This document shows positions 35,899 to 43,412 of a stretch of DNA of 64,000 nucleotides, in pieces. Location of the stretch: contig DXEG01000015.1 in assembly GCA_019115125.1 (NCBI GenBank), positions 87,181-151,180 on the forward strand, given 5' to 3'. Both the position numbers and the translations under genes were made by a program. Within the stretch, counting starts at the first letter, position 1. Every line of letters begins with the position of its first letter. The stretch comes from Candidatus Blautia faecipullorum. Lineage in GTDB: Bacteria; Bacillota; Clostridia; Lachnospirales; Lachnospiraceae. A model generated the notes under the pieces. The model had not been told where the DNA came from, searched no databases, and saw only the letters and a list, made by a program, of their open reading frames with translations.

Positions 35899-36837
35899 TT
35901 AATTTAATACAAGCCTTGCTGCCCCATATATTCCTGCCAGATTTCCTAAAGACGCTTTCAAAATAGGGGGACGGTTCCCGGACAGCGTGATATATGGCTC
36001 GAACTGCTCCTGAAGTATTTTAATAAGGTAATCTCCCGCCTCGGAAACGCCCCCTCCGATAATAAATGCTTCCGGATCCGCCACATAGACTACTGCCGCC
36101 AGTGCTTTTGCAAGATACTTCATGCAGTATCTCACAATATCTTCCGCAATTCGGTCTCCCTGTTTCGCCGCGTCAATTACAGTCTTTGCAGTTAAGCAGC
36201 CTTTTGTCCGTAATATGGAGTTTCCGTTATTGTCTTTAAGCTTTTTTTCTGCGTAACGCACAATCCCAGTTGCAGAAGCAATCTGATCCACACACCCTCT
36301 TCCTCCACAAGTACAAAGCTCTGTCTCTTCTGGATTCAGCCGGATATGGCCGATCTCCCCGGCCAGTCCATTTGCGCCGTATCTGAGTTTTCCATCTATT
36401 ATCACCGCTCCACCTACTCCTGTTCCCAGTGTCACCATTCCGATACTTCTGTAACCCTGGCCGCTTCCTTTCCATTGCTCTCCCAAAGCCGCCACATTCG
36501 CATCATTGGCAGCGGCGATTTTTATATCTCCGGCATCAGAAAAATATGTTCTCAATATTGTCACAGGATTAAAATTACGCAGATTCAAATTTACACACAC
36601 TTCCACATAACCATTTTCCAGAACCGGGCCGGGAATACCTATTCCAATTCCTTTTAAGGCTTTCACAGAAAGATGGCGTGCAATTTCTCTGTGAATCTGT
36701 TGCCACATATTTTTTCCTCCATTACCAAAATCCGTAGGTACAGACCATTTCTCAATCAGATTTCCCTCCCCGGAAAACACGCCGAATTTCAAGTTCGTTC
36801 CGCCTACGTCTATCCCTGCATAGTATTCCAAATACAT
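35899..36837 (-). CDS. ROK-family sugar kinase
   Basis: 312-residue sugar kinase: phosphate loop AGIDVGGTNLKFGVF, catalytic Asp in NDANVAALGEQW, ATP loop VTLGTGVGGAVI, GEIGH and the zinc motif CTCGGRGCVDQ. No DNA-binding domain, so it is an enzyme (glucokinase-like). First gene of the operon, driven by the promoter at 36931-36966. Likely phosphorylates the imported sugar or the sugar freed from it. Confidence 0.92.
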   Translation of the reverse strand: MYLEYYAGIDVGGTNLKFGVFSGEGNLIEKWSVPTDFGNGGKNMWQQIHREIARHLSVKALKGIGIGIPGPVLENGYVEVCVNLNLRNFNPVTILRTYFSDAGDIKIAAANDANVAALGEQWKGSGQGYRSIGMVTLGTGVGGAVIIDGKLRYGANGLAGEIGHIRLNPEETELCTCGGRGCVDQIASATGIVRYAEKKLKDNNGNSILRTKGCLTAKTVIDAAKQGDRIAEDIVRYCMKYLAKALAAVVYVADPEAFIIGGGVSEAGDYLIKILQEQFEPYITLSGNRPPILKASLGNLAGIYGAARLVLN

Positions 36838-36907
36838 CCCCGCCTTTCCATGAAGTCTTACACGCTTTTATTTCTCCACTGGTGTTAATAATAGGAGGTA
36901 AAAGAAG

Positions 36908-36966
36908 AGGAGATTTTATTTCTCCTGTGATGTTATTTATTATAACAGAATAACACAGAATGTCAA
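36908..36966 (-). promoter_or_regulatory. Promoter and operator of the sugar/peptidase operon
   Basis: On the minus strand TTGACA (36966-36961), 16 nt, TATAAT (36944-36939). The inverted repeat TGTTATT-N11-AATAACA (36931-36937 with 36949-36955) covers the -10, the right place for the ROK repressor. A leader hairpin AGGAGA/TCTCCT lies at 36908-36926. Confidence 0.85.
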
Positions 36967-37042
36967 ACTAAAAATAAATTAAGTTTTGAAAAATTTGTTT
37001 ATTTATACGTAAATTTCAAATAATTCAAACAGATTTGATCAT

Positions 37043-38341
37043 CTAAAACCTGCAGCTCATTGCCGCGCCGCAGGCGGCTTCTTCTTGGTAAGGCGCGAGG
37101 ATCACTTTTTTGCCAAAGGCCTGCTCAAAGGCTTTCTGCAGATATTTGTTCTTCCGGATACCGTTTCCTGAGGCGTAGATCACCTCTGTCTCCAGCCCTG
37201 TACGGGCCGCGATTTCCCGATACATATCATATAATTCCCCGGCCATGCCCTTCAGCACTCCGTCGATCAACGCGGCGGGAGTAAAATTATCTTCGCCGAT
37301 CCCTTCAATACTCCCTCTCATATCAGGCTTTATCCTGGTACCCTGAAAGGTAGTCCGCACTTTCAGCGGACGGGATATCTCCGCTTCTTCCAGTATTTTC
37401 TCCATGATGCCGTACTGAGCGCAGGCTTCCAGCCCGGCCCCCTCCATATACTGCCGGAAAAAATTTTCAAGTATCGCATAGGCTCTTCCCCCGCAGAGAG
37501 AGGCTCCCACCAAAATATATCTGCCGTCCAGATACGGCCTTGTCTCAATACCTGAAACCTGGATATTCCTGTCCGTGACCACAGAAATCTGTCCTCCGGT
37601 TCCCATATTAATCAGACTTGCCCCCGGCGCCGTTCCGGCGGCTCCCAAAACGCTCGCCTGATTATCGCCAATCGCAGTATACACAGGCACTCCGCAGAAG
37701 GTACCCAGAGGACTTACTTTGTCCGTAACCTCCGGCGCCATATCTGTTCCGGCTCCAAGCGCTTCCAGAATATCCCGCTTGAATTGTTTTTTCCCGGCGT
37801 CAAAAAAACCAAGGCTTGCCGCCATGCTGCCGTGCAGCAGAGGACTTTTTCTGTCAGTCAGCTTCATTCCAATATAATCCGCTATCGTACAGAAAGACAC
37901 GGCCGTGTCCGGAACGATATTTTTTCTTCTGTTGTAAAGCTGGGTGAGCCACCCGTATCCTGTATATACTTCCTCGCCGTATTCCTCCAGAATACAGGCT
38001 GTGAGAGATCTTCCACCAAAGTCCGGCTGGTTTCCTCTTCCATCCTGCCAGGTATACAGCGGACTGACACAATTTCCCCTCTGATCCACATACAGGATCC
38101 CATGCATCTGCCCGGTAAGCCCTATAGAACTGATATGAGGAATTTCTAAAAGAAGCTCCCGCGCTTTGCCGATCACCTTCTCCTCCAGCAGCGCCGCGTC
38201 CTGGAGCTTTTCCCAGGGCTCCTCCGTCTTTATGAAGCTGCCGTTGGCAACCGTCACCGCCCTTTCCAAAATTTTGCTCTCTTCGTTCAGAACAGCAAAG
38301 CTGACTGACGTCGTTCCTATATCGATTCCCAGTATACTCAT
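37043..38341 (-). CDS. FGGY-family carbohydrate kinase
   Basis: 432-residue kinase: GIDIGTTSVSFAVL phosphate loop, SSIGLTGQMHGILYVD and WQDGRG, catalytic Asp in AIGDNQASVLGA, MGTGGQIS, and the family-end EEAACGAAM. The GQMHG and length fit the xylulokinase/sedoheptulokinase branch, but the sugar is not clear. It stands about 200 nt upstream of the ROK-kinase promoter and so may be a separate transcript; GGGGAGG precedes the ATG. Confidence 0.88.
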   Translation of the reverse strand: MSILGIDIGTTSVSFAVLNEESKILERAVTVANGSFIKTEEPWEKLQDAALLEEKVIGKARELLLEIPHISSIGLTGQMHGILYVDQRGNCVSPLYTWQDGRGNQPDFGGRSLTACILEEYGEEVYTGYGWLTQLYNRRKNIVPDTAVSFCTIADYIGMKLTDRKSPLLHGSMAASLGFFDAGKKQFKRDILEALGAGTDMAPEVTDKVSPLGTFCGVPVYTAIGDNQASVLGAAGTAPGASLINMGTGGQISVVTDRNIQVSGIETRPYLDGRYILVGASLCGGRAYAILENFFRQYMEGAGLEACAQYGIMEKILEEAEISRPLKVRTTFQGTRIKPDMRGSIEGIGEDNFTPAALIDGVLKGMAGELYDMYREIAARTGLETEVIYASGNGIRKNKYLQKAFEQAFGKKVILAPYQEEAACGAAMSCRF

Positions 38342-38845
38342 AATATCCTCCCCGAAAAAATTATGTATAAATTCTAAGGATCATGCGAGGTGTTTTTGCC
38401 TCGCTTTACCGGCCGTGTTCATCGTCGATCTACAAAGAGTCTCAATTCTCAACGACTGTATTACCCTCTATGCGCTGACCCAATTCTTGATGCCGTATAT
38501 TTTCATCATATCACACATTTTTTGCTGTGTACATGTACAGAGAACGATACTCTCTCTTTTCGGCTCTGTGACCTCAACCATGAAGATAAAAAGAGAGTAC
38601 CCTTACCGAAAACAACTTCAGATGAGCTGAATTTCGTTTTTTGATATTTTCCCTTGTAGCCCCATTATATGTGTATTAAAATAACAGATATCAGGATCAA
38701 ATAGACAAAACTCCAATGCACGCTTGCTTGTAAAGGGATTTTTGAATACTTGACCCCAACATCATCATAGAATCAGGGTGTCGAAAGATACCAGATGAAT
38801 CGTCACAAAAAGCGGAGTCTTACAGTCTCCGCCAGAGGGAATAAT
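38342..38845. other. Intergenic region before the acyltransferase
   Basis: About 500 nt. Includes a 12-bp palindrome TGTACATGTACA (38528-38539), possibly an operator of the FGGY-kinase promoter, and a hairpin 38812-38832 (GCGGAGTCT/AGTCTCCGC, one mismatch) that on the minus strand is followed by TTTTT. A plus-strand frame from 38390 looks random. Confidence 0.4.
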
Positions 38846-39850
38846 ATGAAAAAAGAAAATTCATCAACGGCTTTTCTGGATATTCTCCGCTGGTGCGCCG
38901 CCGCTATGGTAGTCTTGTTCCATGTGGTCTCCGGCGTAACATCCATTCTATCCGCAGAAATGACTCCCAACGAAAGAGCCGTTTATTATACCTTAAAAGC
39001 TCTGATGACCGCAGGCGTCCCTATCTTCCTTATGATATCCGGCGCGCTTCTTTTAAATCCTGAAAAAGAAATATCAGGCAAAAAAATACTGTCACATTAT
39101 CTGAAAAGGATCCTTCTTGCCCTTCTCCTCTTCGGAACAGTATTCTCCGTTATGGAGCTGGCGGTGACGGAGGGAAGCTTTTCCCCGGCTATGATATGGC
39201 GTGGCTTTCTCAATACCCTGTCGGGCAAAAGCTGGGCGCACCTGTGGTACCTGTATGAGCTTGCCGGCCTGTATCTAGCTACTCCCCTTTTAAGGGCCGC
39301 CGTCAAACATTTCGGCAGACAGCTTCTGAAATACAGCCTGGTTCTTGGGTTCCTTTTTGCCAGTATTATTCCTTTTGCCGAACAACTGACAGGCTTTGAC
39401 CTTGGATTTATTTATCCTTTTTCCAGAATTTATCTTTTATATTATGTGTTTGGATATTATCTCCTGAAATATGTAAAAATACAGCCCAGGATTTCTGCCG
39501 CGGCGGCGGTTATAACTGTCGGGATCCTTATTGCGGATATGGCTTTTCTGAAGCTTTTCCGTGTATCCTACGACTCGCCTCTGATCGTCCTTCTGGCTGC
39601 CAGCCTCTTCCTCACAGCATCCGGCAGAAGGCCTCATATATCATGGATGTCCCGGCACCGGAATCTGTGCTTTGGGATTTATCTCGTGCATCCGGTTTTT
39701 CTGAATCTTTTTTACAAGTTTTTCCAGATTACGCCGCTCGATCTGGGCTATGTGGGAATTCCGGTTTTCTGGGCCGGCGCCTTTCTTCTGTCCTGCCTGG
39801 GATCCTGGATCATGCAGAAGATTCCTCTTCTGAAAAAATATGTGGTGTAA
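38846..39850 (+). CDS. Acyltransferase-3 family membrane protein
   Basis: 334-residue integral membrane O-acyltransferase (OafA/WecH type), about 10 helices. Start helix FLDILRWCAAAMVVLFHVVS carries the family His; RGFLNTLSGKSWAHLWYLYELAGLYLATPLLR is the central motif region. The ATG at 38846 is preferred (AGAGGG upstream) over that at 38795, which lies in the hairpin. The family adds acetyl or succinyl groups to surface sugars or peptidoglycan. Single gene with its own terminator. Confidence 0.88.
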   Translation: MKKENSSTAFLDILRWCAAAMVVLFHVVSGVTSILSAEMTPNERAVYYTLKALMTAGVPIFLMISGALLLNPEKEISGKKILSHYLKRILLALLLFGTVFSVMELAVTEGSFSPAMIWRGFLNTLSGKSWAHLWYLYELAGLYLATPLLRAAVKHFGRQLLKYSLVLGFLFASIIPFAEQLTGFDLGFIYPFSRIYLLYYVFGYYLLKYVKIQPRISAAAAVITVGILIADMAFLKLFRVSYDSPLIVLLAASLFLTASGRRPHISWMSRHRNLCFGIYLVHPVFLNLFYKFFQITPLDLGYVGIPVFWAGAFLLSCLGSWIMQKIPLLKKYVV

Positions 39851-39851
39851 A

Positions 39852-39881
39852 ACCGCCGTACAGGTTTTCCTATACGGCGGT
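39852..39881 (+). terminator. Terminator after the acyltransferase
   Basis: 9-bp stem ACCGCCGTA/TACGGCGGT with a 12-nt loop starting 1 nt after the stop; the T-rich tail is broken (CTATTATAGTCTTT). Confidence 0.65.
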
Positions 39882-39906
39882 CTATTATAGTCTTTCTTCC
39901 TCTCGG

Positions 39907-40170
39907 GTTACTTTTCGTCCAGCGTTTGCTGATCGGTCTTTCTGGGTAACTCCGGCAAATGAAATTGCTCTTTAAAATACGTATAATCGAGATACTTAAA
40001 AACCCTTTTTTCCTGCTCTAAAACCTCTAATGATTGAAATTCCGCAATAAGTCCATCATAGTTTTTTGCAGATTCAGCCAATACTCAACACTTGCCCCCA
40101 ACATTCTGGATAATTTCGAAGCAATATCTGTGGACAAGATTACATGGAACATACGGCTCCTTATTTTCGT
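39907..40170 (-). pseudogene. HigA/XRE-type antitoxin fragment with frameshift
   Basis: Two frames together spell the C-terminal part of a HigA-type antitoxin: first STDIASKLSRMLGASVEYWL then NLQ, and, after a shift at the run of six A (40062-40067), NYDGLIAEFQSLEVLEQE and PELPRKTDQQTLDEK to the stop at 39907. Adding one A restores one frame. The N-terminal helix-turn-helix is absent. A longer relative fuses this part to an ImmA peptidase-like domain; that is missing too. Confidence 0.65.
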
Positions 40171-40211
40171 TAAGAGGCTGTAATTTTTCAGGCGTATTAC
40201 TTCCCCTTTCT

Positions 40212-40679
40212 TCAGCACAGAAACTCCATCTCATTCTCCATTTGAACAAATCCATATTTCAAATATAACGGGCGCCCCATATCCGTGGCCTCCAGCGACA
40301 CAGACGTGATACCTCTTTCTCTGGCGTCATTAACCAGCATATCTAACGTTTTATATGCAATGCCTTTTCTCCTGTATTCCGGAGCAGTATACATATTCAT
40401 AATATAGGCCTTTTTTCCGCTTGGATTGTGATACGTCGGCATTATCTGATAAAAACTGATTCCGCCCGCTCCTATAAAACGCTGTCCGTCATATACTAAA
40501 TACGCGATATGCGTGTCATCAGAAAGAGCCTTTTTATAGTAATAAAAAGACTGCTTCTCCACATCGCTCATGTCGGTTTTTTCATCTAATTGATTAGCTG
40601 CTCTTAATACCGTTATTCTTGTCTCGGTCAATACGGCTAAATCTTCAAGTGTTGCACGCTTATATGTAAAACTCATCAT
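40212..40679 (-). CDS. GNAT acetyltransferase
   Basis: 155-residue GNAT-fold enzyme: N-terminal YKRATLEDLAVLTETRI, acetyl-CoA loop EYRRKGIAYKTLDMLV and end ATDMGRPLYLKYGFV. The ATG at 40679 or 40676 is close behind GAGGG; an upstream GTG overlaps the cellulase stop. It follows the GH5 gene on the same strand by a few nt. Substrate unknown. Confidence 0.85.
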   Translation of the reverse strand: MMSFTYKRATLEDLAVLTETRITVLRAANQLDEKTDMSDVEKQSFYYYKKALSDDTHIAYLVYDGQRFIGAGGISFYQIMPTYHNPSGKKAYIMNMYTAPEYRRKGIAYKTLDMLVNDARERGITSVSLEATDMGRPLYLKYGFVQMENEMEFLC

Positions 40680-40687
40680 CTGCACCC

Positions 40688-42322
40688 TCACTCTCCGGAA
40701 ATTGCCAAGTTTGCCTGACCTTTTACAATAAATCCAATATCCGTCACATAGCTGCCTTCTTCTACAAGGCCGTTGTAGTCCAGAGATTCAATGTGGAGCG
40801 TATTCTCTGCGTCTGTGTAGGATCCATTCCAACTGTCTGACAGCTCAAACTCATTGGTAAACGCCACGTCTACCGCCCACTGACTGCAGGCGCTGCCTGT
40901 ATTTTCCAGAATAAGATCGTACTGGAAGAAATATTCGCCATTGGACTCCCACGAATTTTTCAGGGACACCGTACATTTCATCTGACCGCTTGTAAAGACA
41001 TCCGCGCCGTTCGTATCCCCGTTTCTGCCATTCGCATTCCCGCTTCCGCTGTCCTCATCTCCGCTTCCGCTGTTCTCATTCCCCCTGCCGCCGTTCTCAT
41101 CTCCGCTTCCGCCGATGGCGTCCCCGCTTCCGCTGCCCTCAGTGTCCCCGGTCAGCATTTCGTACAGCCACTTTCCGCAGTTTGTAAGATCATCCCTTGT
41201 AAAATCAGACGTTTTCTGACATGCCGGACTTAGAATAGACGACGATTCGTTCTTGTTTGAGAGATTCCACATCACATAACTAATGCGATAGCGGTCCATC
41301 GTCTCGATCCAACGGTCCGCCTCCTCAATATCCAGCGCTCCATTGCCGCTCGCGTCGCAGATCCCGTACTCTGACACAAAAATCGGCAGCCCGCTCTTAA
41401 CCGCGTCTGTCATAGCTGTACGCAGCTCAGCCTTATGGGTGGCGGCATAGTAATGCAGCGTATACATAACGTTGCTGTCGGAGGTGATAGGATCAGCCGC
41501 GGCGGCGCCGACATACTGCGACCAGTTCGGTGTGCCCACGAGAATCACCGCATCCGCGTCGTTTGCGCGGATCACTGGAATCACTTCCTCCGCATACGCC
41601 TTGATGGCAGACCATTCTGTCCCGCCGTTGGGCTCGTTGCAGATCTCATAAAGTACATTGTCATAGCCGGAAAATTTCTCCGACATTTCCGCGAAAAAGG
41701 TCTTCGCCTCCTCCTTGTGCACATTAGGATCCAGGTCGCTGAGCACATGCCAGTCAACGATCACATACATATCGCTGTCCGCGGCACAGCGGACGCCCTT
41801 CTCTACCAACTCCTTCAGGCAGGCCTGGTCTCCGCCGGAGCAGTAGCCGCCGTATTCCTCCGTGTACATCGCCAACCGCATTACATTCACATTCCATTTT
41901 TCTCTGAACTGCCGGAAGCAGCTCTCATTGATATAGTCTGGATACCATGCGATTCCGTGGGTGCTGATACCGCAAAGCTGCACCGCCTGCCCCTTTTCAT
42001 CGACAAGCTGCGTACCCTCCACATGCAGCGCTCCGTTCACCGATGGCGCCGCCAGCTCCGTGCTCTCCACATGCGGCGTTCCGTTCACCGATGGCGCCGC
42101 CAGCTCCATGCCGGACGCTGAAGCTTCTTTCTCCGTTTCCGTATCTGTAGCCGTGTCTGCCGATACTTTCCCGTCTAAAGCGATACCCGCCCGCGCAGAT
42201 TCATCTGCCGTCACCTGGATGCCGCTCTGAGCACTCGCCTGCTCTGCCCGGCAGACCGCCGCCGGACAGCAGCAGAATACAAGTGTCTCCATCAAAATCA
42301 CCGTCAATAAATTTTTTCGCAT
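40688..42322 (-). CDS. Secreted GH5 endoglucanase with CBM2-like module
   Basis: 544 residues. The ATG at 42322 follows GGGAGG by 8 nt. Signal peptide about 1-26; a spacer of about 75 residues with a 16-residue unit (AAPSVNG core) present twice; GH5 catalytic domain about 105-395 with the acid/base Glu230 in YEICNEPNG and the nucleophile Glu318 in FVSEYG; a Gly/Ser/Asn/Asp-rich linker about 400-440; and a C-terminal CBM2-like cellulose-binding module. It cleaves beta-1,4-glucans outside the cell. The gene lies downstream of the signalling cluster but is separated from it by a terminator. Confidence 0.93.
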   Translation of the reverse strand: MRKNLLTVILMETLVFCCCPAAVCRAEQASAQSGIQVTADESARAGIALDGKVSADTATDTETEKEASASGMELAAPSVNGTPHVESTELAAPSVNGALHVEGTQLVDEKGQAVQLCGISTHGIAWYPDYINESCFRQFREKWNVNVMRLAMYTEEYGGYCSGGDQACLKELVEKGVRCAADSDMYVIVDWHVLSDLDPNVHKEEAKTFFAEMSEKFSGYDNVLYEICNEPNGGTEWSAIKAYAEEVIPVIRANDADAVILVGTPNWSQYVGAAAADPITSDSNVMYTLHYYAATHKAELRTAMTDAVKSGLPIFVSEYGICDASGNGALDIEEADRWIETMDRYRISYVMWNLSNKNESSSILSPACQKTSDFTRDDLTNCGKWLYEMLTGDTEGSGSGDAIGGSGDENGGRGNENSGSGDEDSGSGNANGRNGDTNGADVFTSGQMKCTVSLKNSWESNGEYFFQYDLILENTGSACSQWAVDVAFTNEFELSDSWNGSYTDAENTLHIESLDYNGLVEEGSYVTDIGFIVKGQANLAISGE

Positions 42323-42493
42323 TTCTATCCCTCCCAATTCGAAATAATACGCTTCTCATCCTCTTCTCTCCCTGCATCGGACACATGCTCAGACGCATAA
42401 CCATACCGACTTTTGCCGCTTCATCTGCCGAACTATGCTTCCTCGCTTCACTCTTTCCTCTTAATAAAAACTGCTTCATTCAAAACAAATTGG

Positions 42494-42525
42494 CAAAAGC
42501 CCCGCGGGAAAAATCCCGCGGAGCT
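42494..42525 (-). terminator. Terminator after the lectin-like gene
   Basis: On the minus strand AGCTCCGCGGGA pairs with TCCCGCGGGGCT (one G-T pair), loop of 4, then TTTTGCC. 15 nt after the lectin-like stop. Confidence 0.85.
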
Positions 42526-42539
42526 GTCTGCTTTTACGC

Positions 42540-43289
42540 TTATTTTTTCTTTCCTAAGAAGTAGGCTTTGAAAGAGACTATCCTGCTGGTACTCTGATGC
42601 TTGCCCTGCGCATACAGCTTCACTGTCTGCCAGCCCCTGAGATTTTTGTAATTCAGATTAAGCCGGAATACCCCGGAGCTGTCTGTTTTGGCGGAATACA
42701 TACGGCCTCCGACACTCAGCTTTACTGTGGTGCCTTTGTCGCATTTTCCTTTGACGACTCCCGTTCTCACATTGACGGATGTCACCTTGGGCGTGGAGGG
42801 CGCCGCTCCGTCCCACTCACAGAGAAAAGCGGTCTTGGTATTGCCTTTAAAATCACCGTTTACCCATTTCCCGTTACTGTTCATCAGCATGGCGTAACGC
42901 TTGCCCGGGGATTTCAGCATAGCTTTCAGACTGTATTTCCAGTTTTTATAGGAAATCTTTTTTCCGTTTACGTCTGTCCAGGTTCCCGCCCTTCTGTAAT
43001 CCGTGACCCCGAAATAGGCTGAGGTACATTTTTTCTGACGGAGGTAGGCCCGCAAAAACGTGTTTTCCCTGCTTGTCTCGATGACGGCGAGATGGCCGCC
43101 CTTCTTCTCACAGAAGGCCTTCGCCTGTCTGTAATTCATCCTTCCATAGTAAAGCTGGTACTTGTTTCCCTGATAAGCAACCGCCGAGGAAGGAATCCCC
43201 GAGGCCGCCTTTGCTTCCACTGTCGGATACATTCCCAGAAGCATCACCGCTGTCAAAATAATCGTGATTACATTTTTCCTGAGTTTCAT
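42540..43289 (-). CDS. Secreted C-type lectin-like protein
   Basis: 249 residues from the ATG at 43289 (GGGAG 7 nt upstream). Signal peptide about 1-27. About 35-160 is a C-type lectin fold: YYGRMNYRQAKAFCEKKGGH, LAVIETSRENTFLR, then WTDVNGKKISYKNW and FLCEW. About 165-249 is a beta-sandwich (Ig/Big-like) with KGKCDKGTTVKLSV. Probably binds a glycan or protein at the surface. A TATAAT at 43337-43342 on the minus strand may give it its own promoter. It lies directly behind the sensor kinase; whether they work together is unknown. Confidence 0.82.
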   Translation of the reverse strand: MKLRKNVITIILTAVMLLGMYPTVEAKAASGIPSSAVAYQGNKYQLYYGRMNYRQAKAFCEKKGGHLAVIETSRENTFLRAYLRQKKCTSAYFGVTDYRRAGTWTDVNGKKISYKNWKYSLKAMLKSPGKRYAMLMNSNGKWVNGDFKGNTKTAFLCEWDGAAPSTPKVTSVNVRTGVVKGKCDKGTTVKLSVGGRMYSAKTDSSGVFRLNLNYKNLRGWQTVKLYAQGKHQSTSRIVSFKAYFLGKKK

Positions 43290-43412
43290 ATTTTTTCTCC
43301 CTTCTTTCATCTCTCCCGTTGTTTTTGTTTCTGAGATCATTATATATGGGAAAAAAAGCAAAAACCGTAAATGTATTTTTTCATCAACTTCCTGTCATTT
43401 TTGACAGTACCT

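Noticed and set aside
38390-38644. 84-codon plus ORF in the kinase-acyltransferase gap
   Set aside because: No ribosome site, no recognisable pattern, and composition like non-coding DNA.
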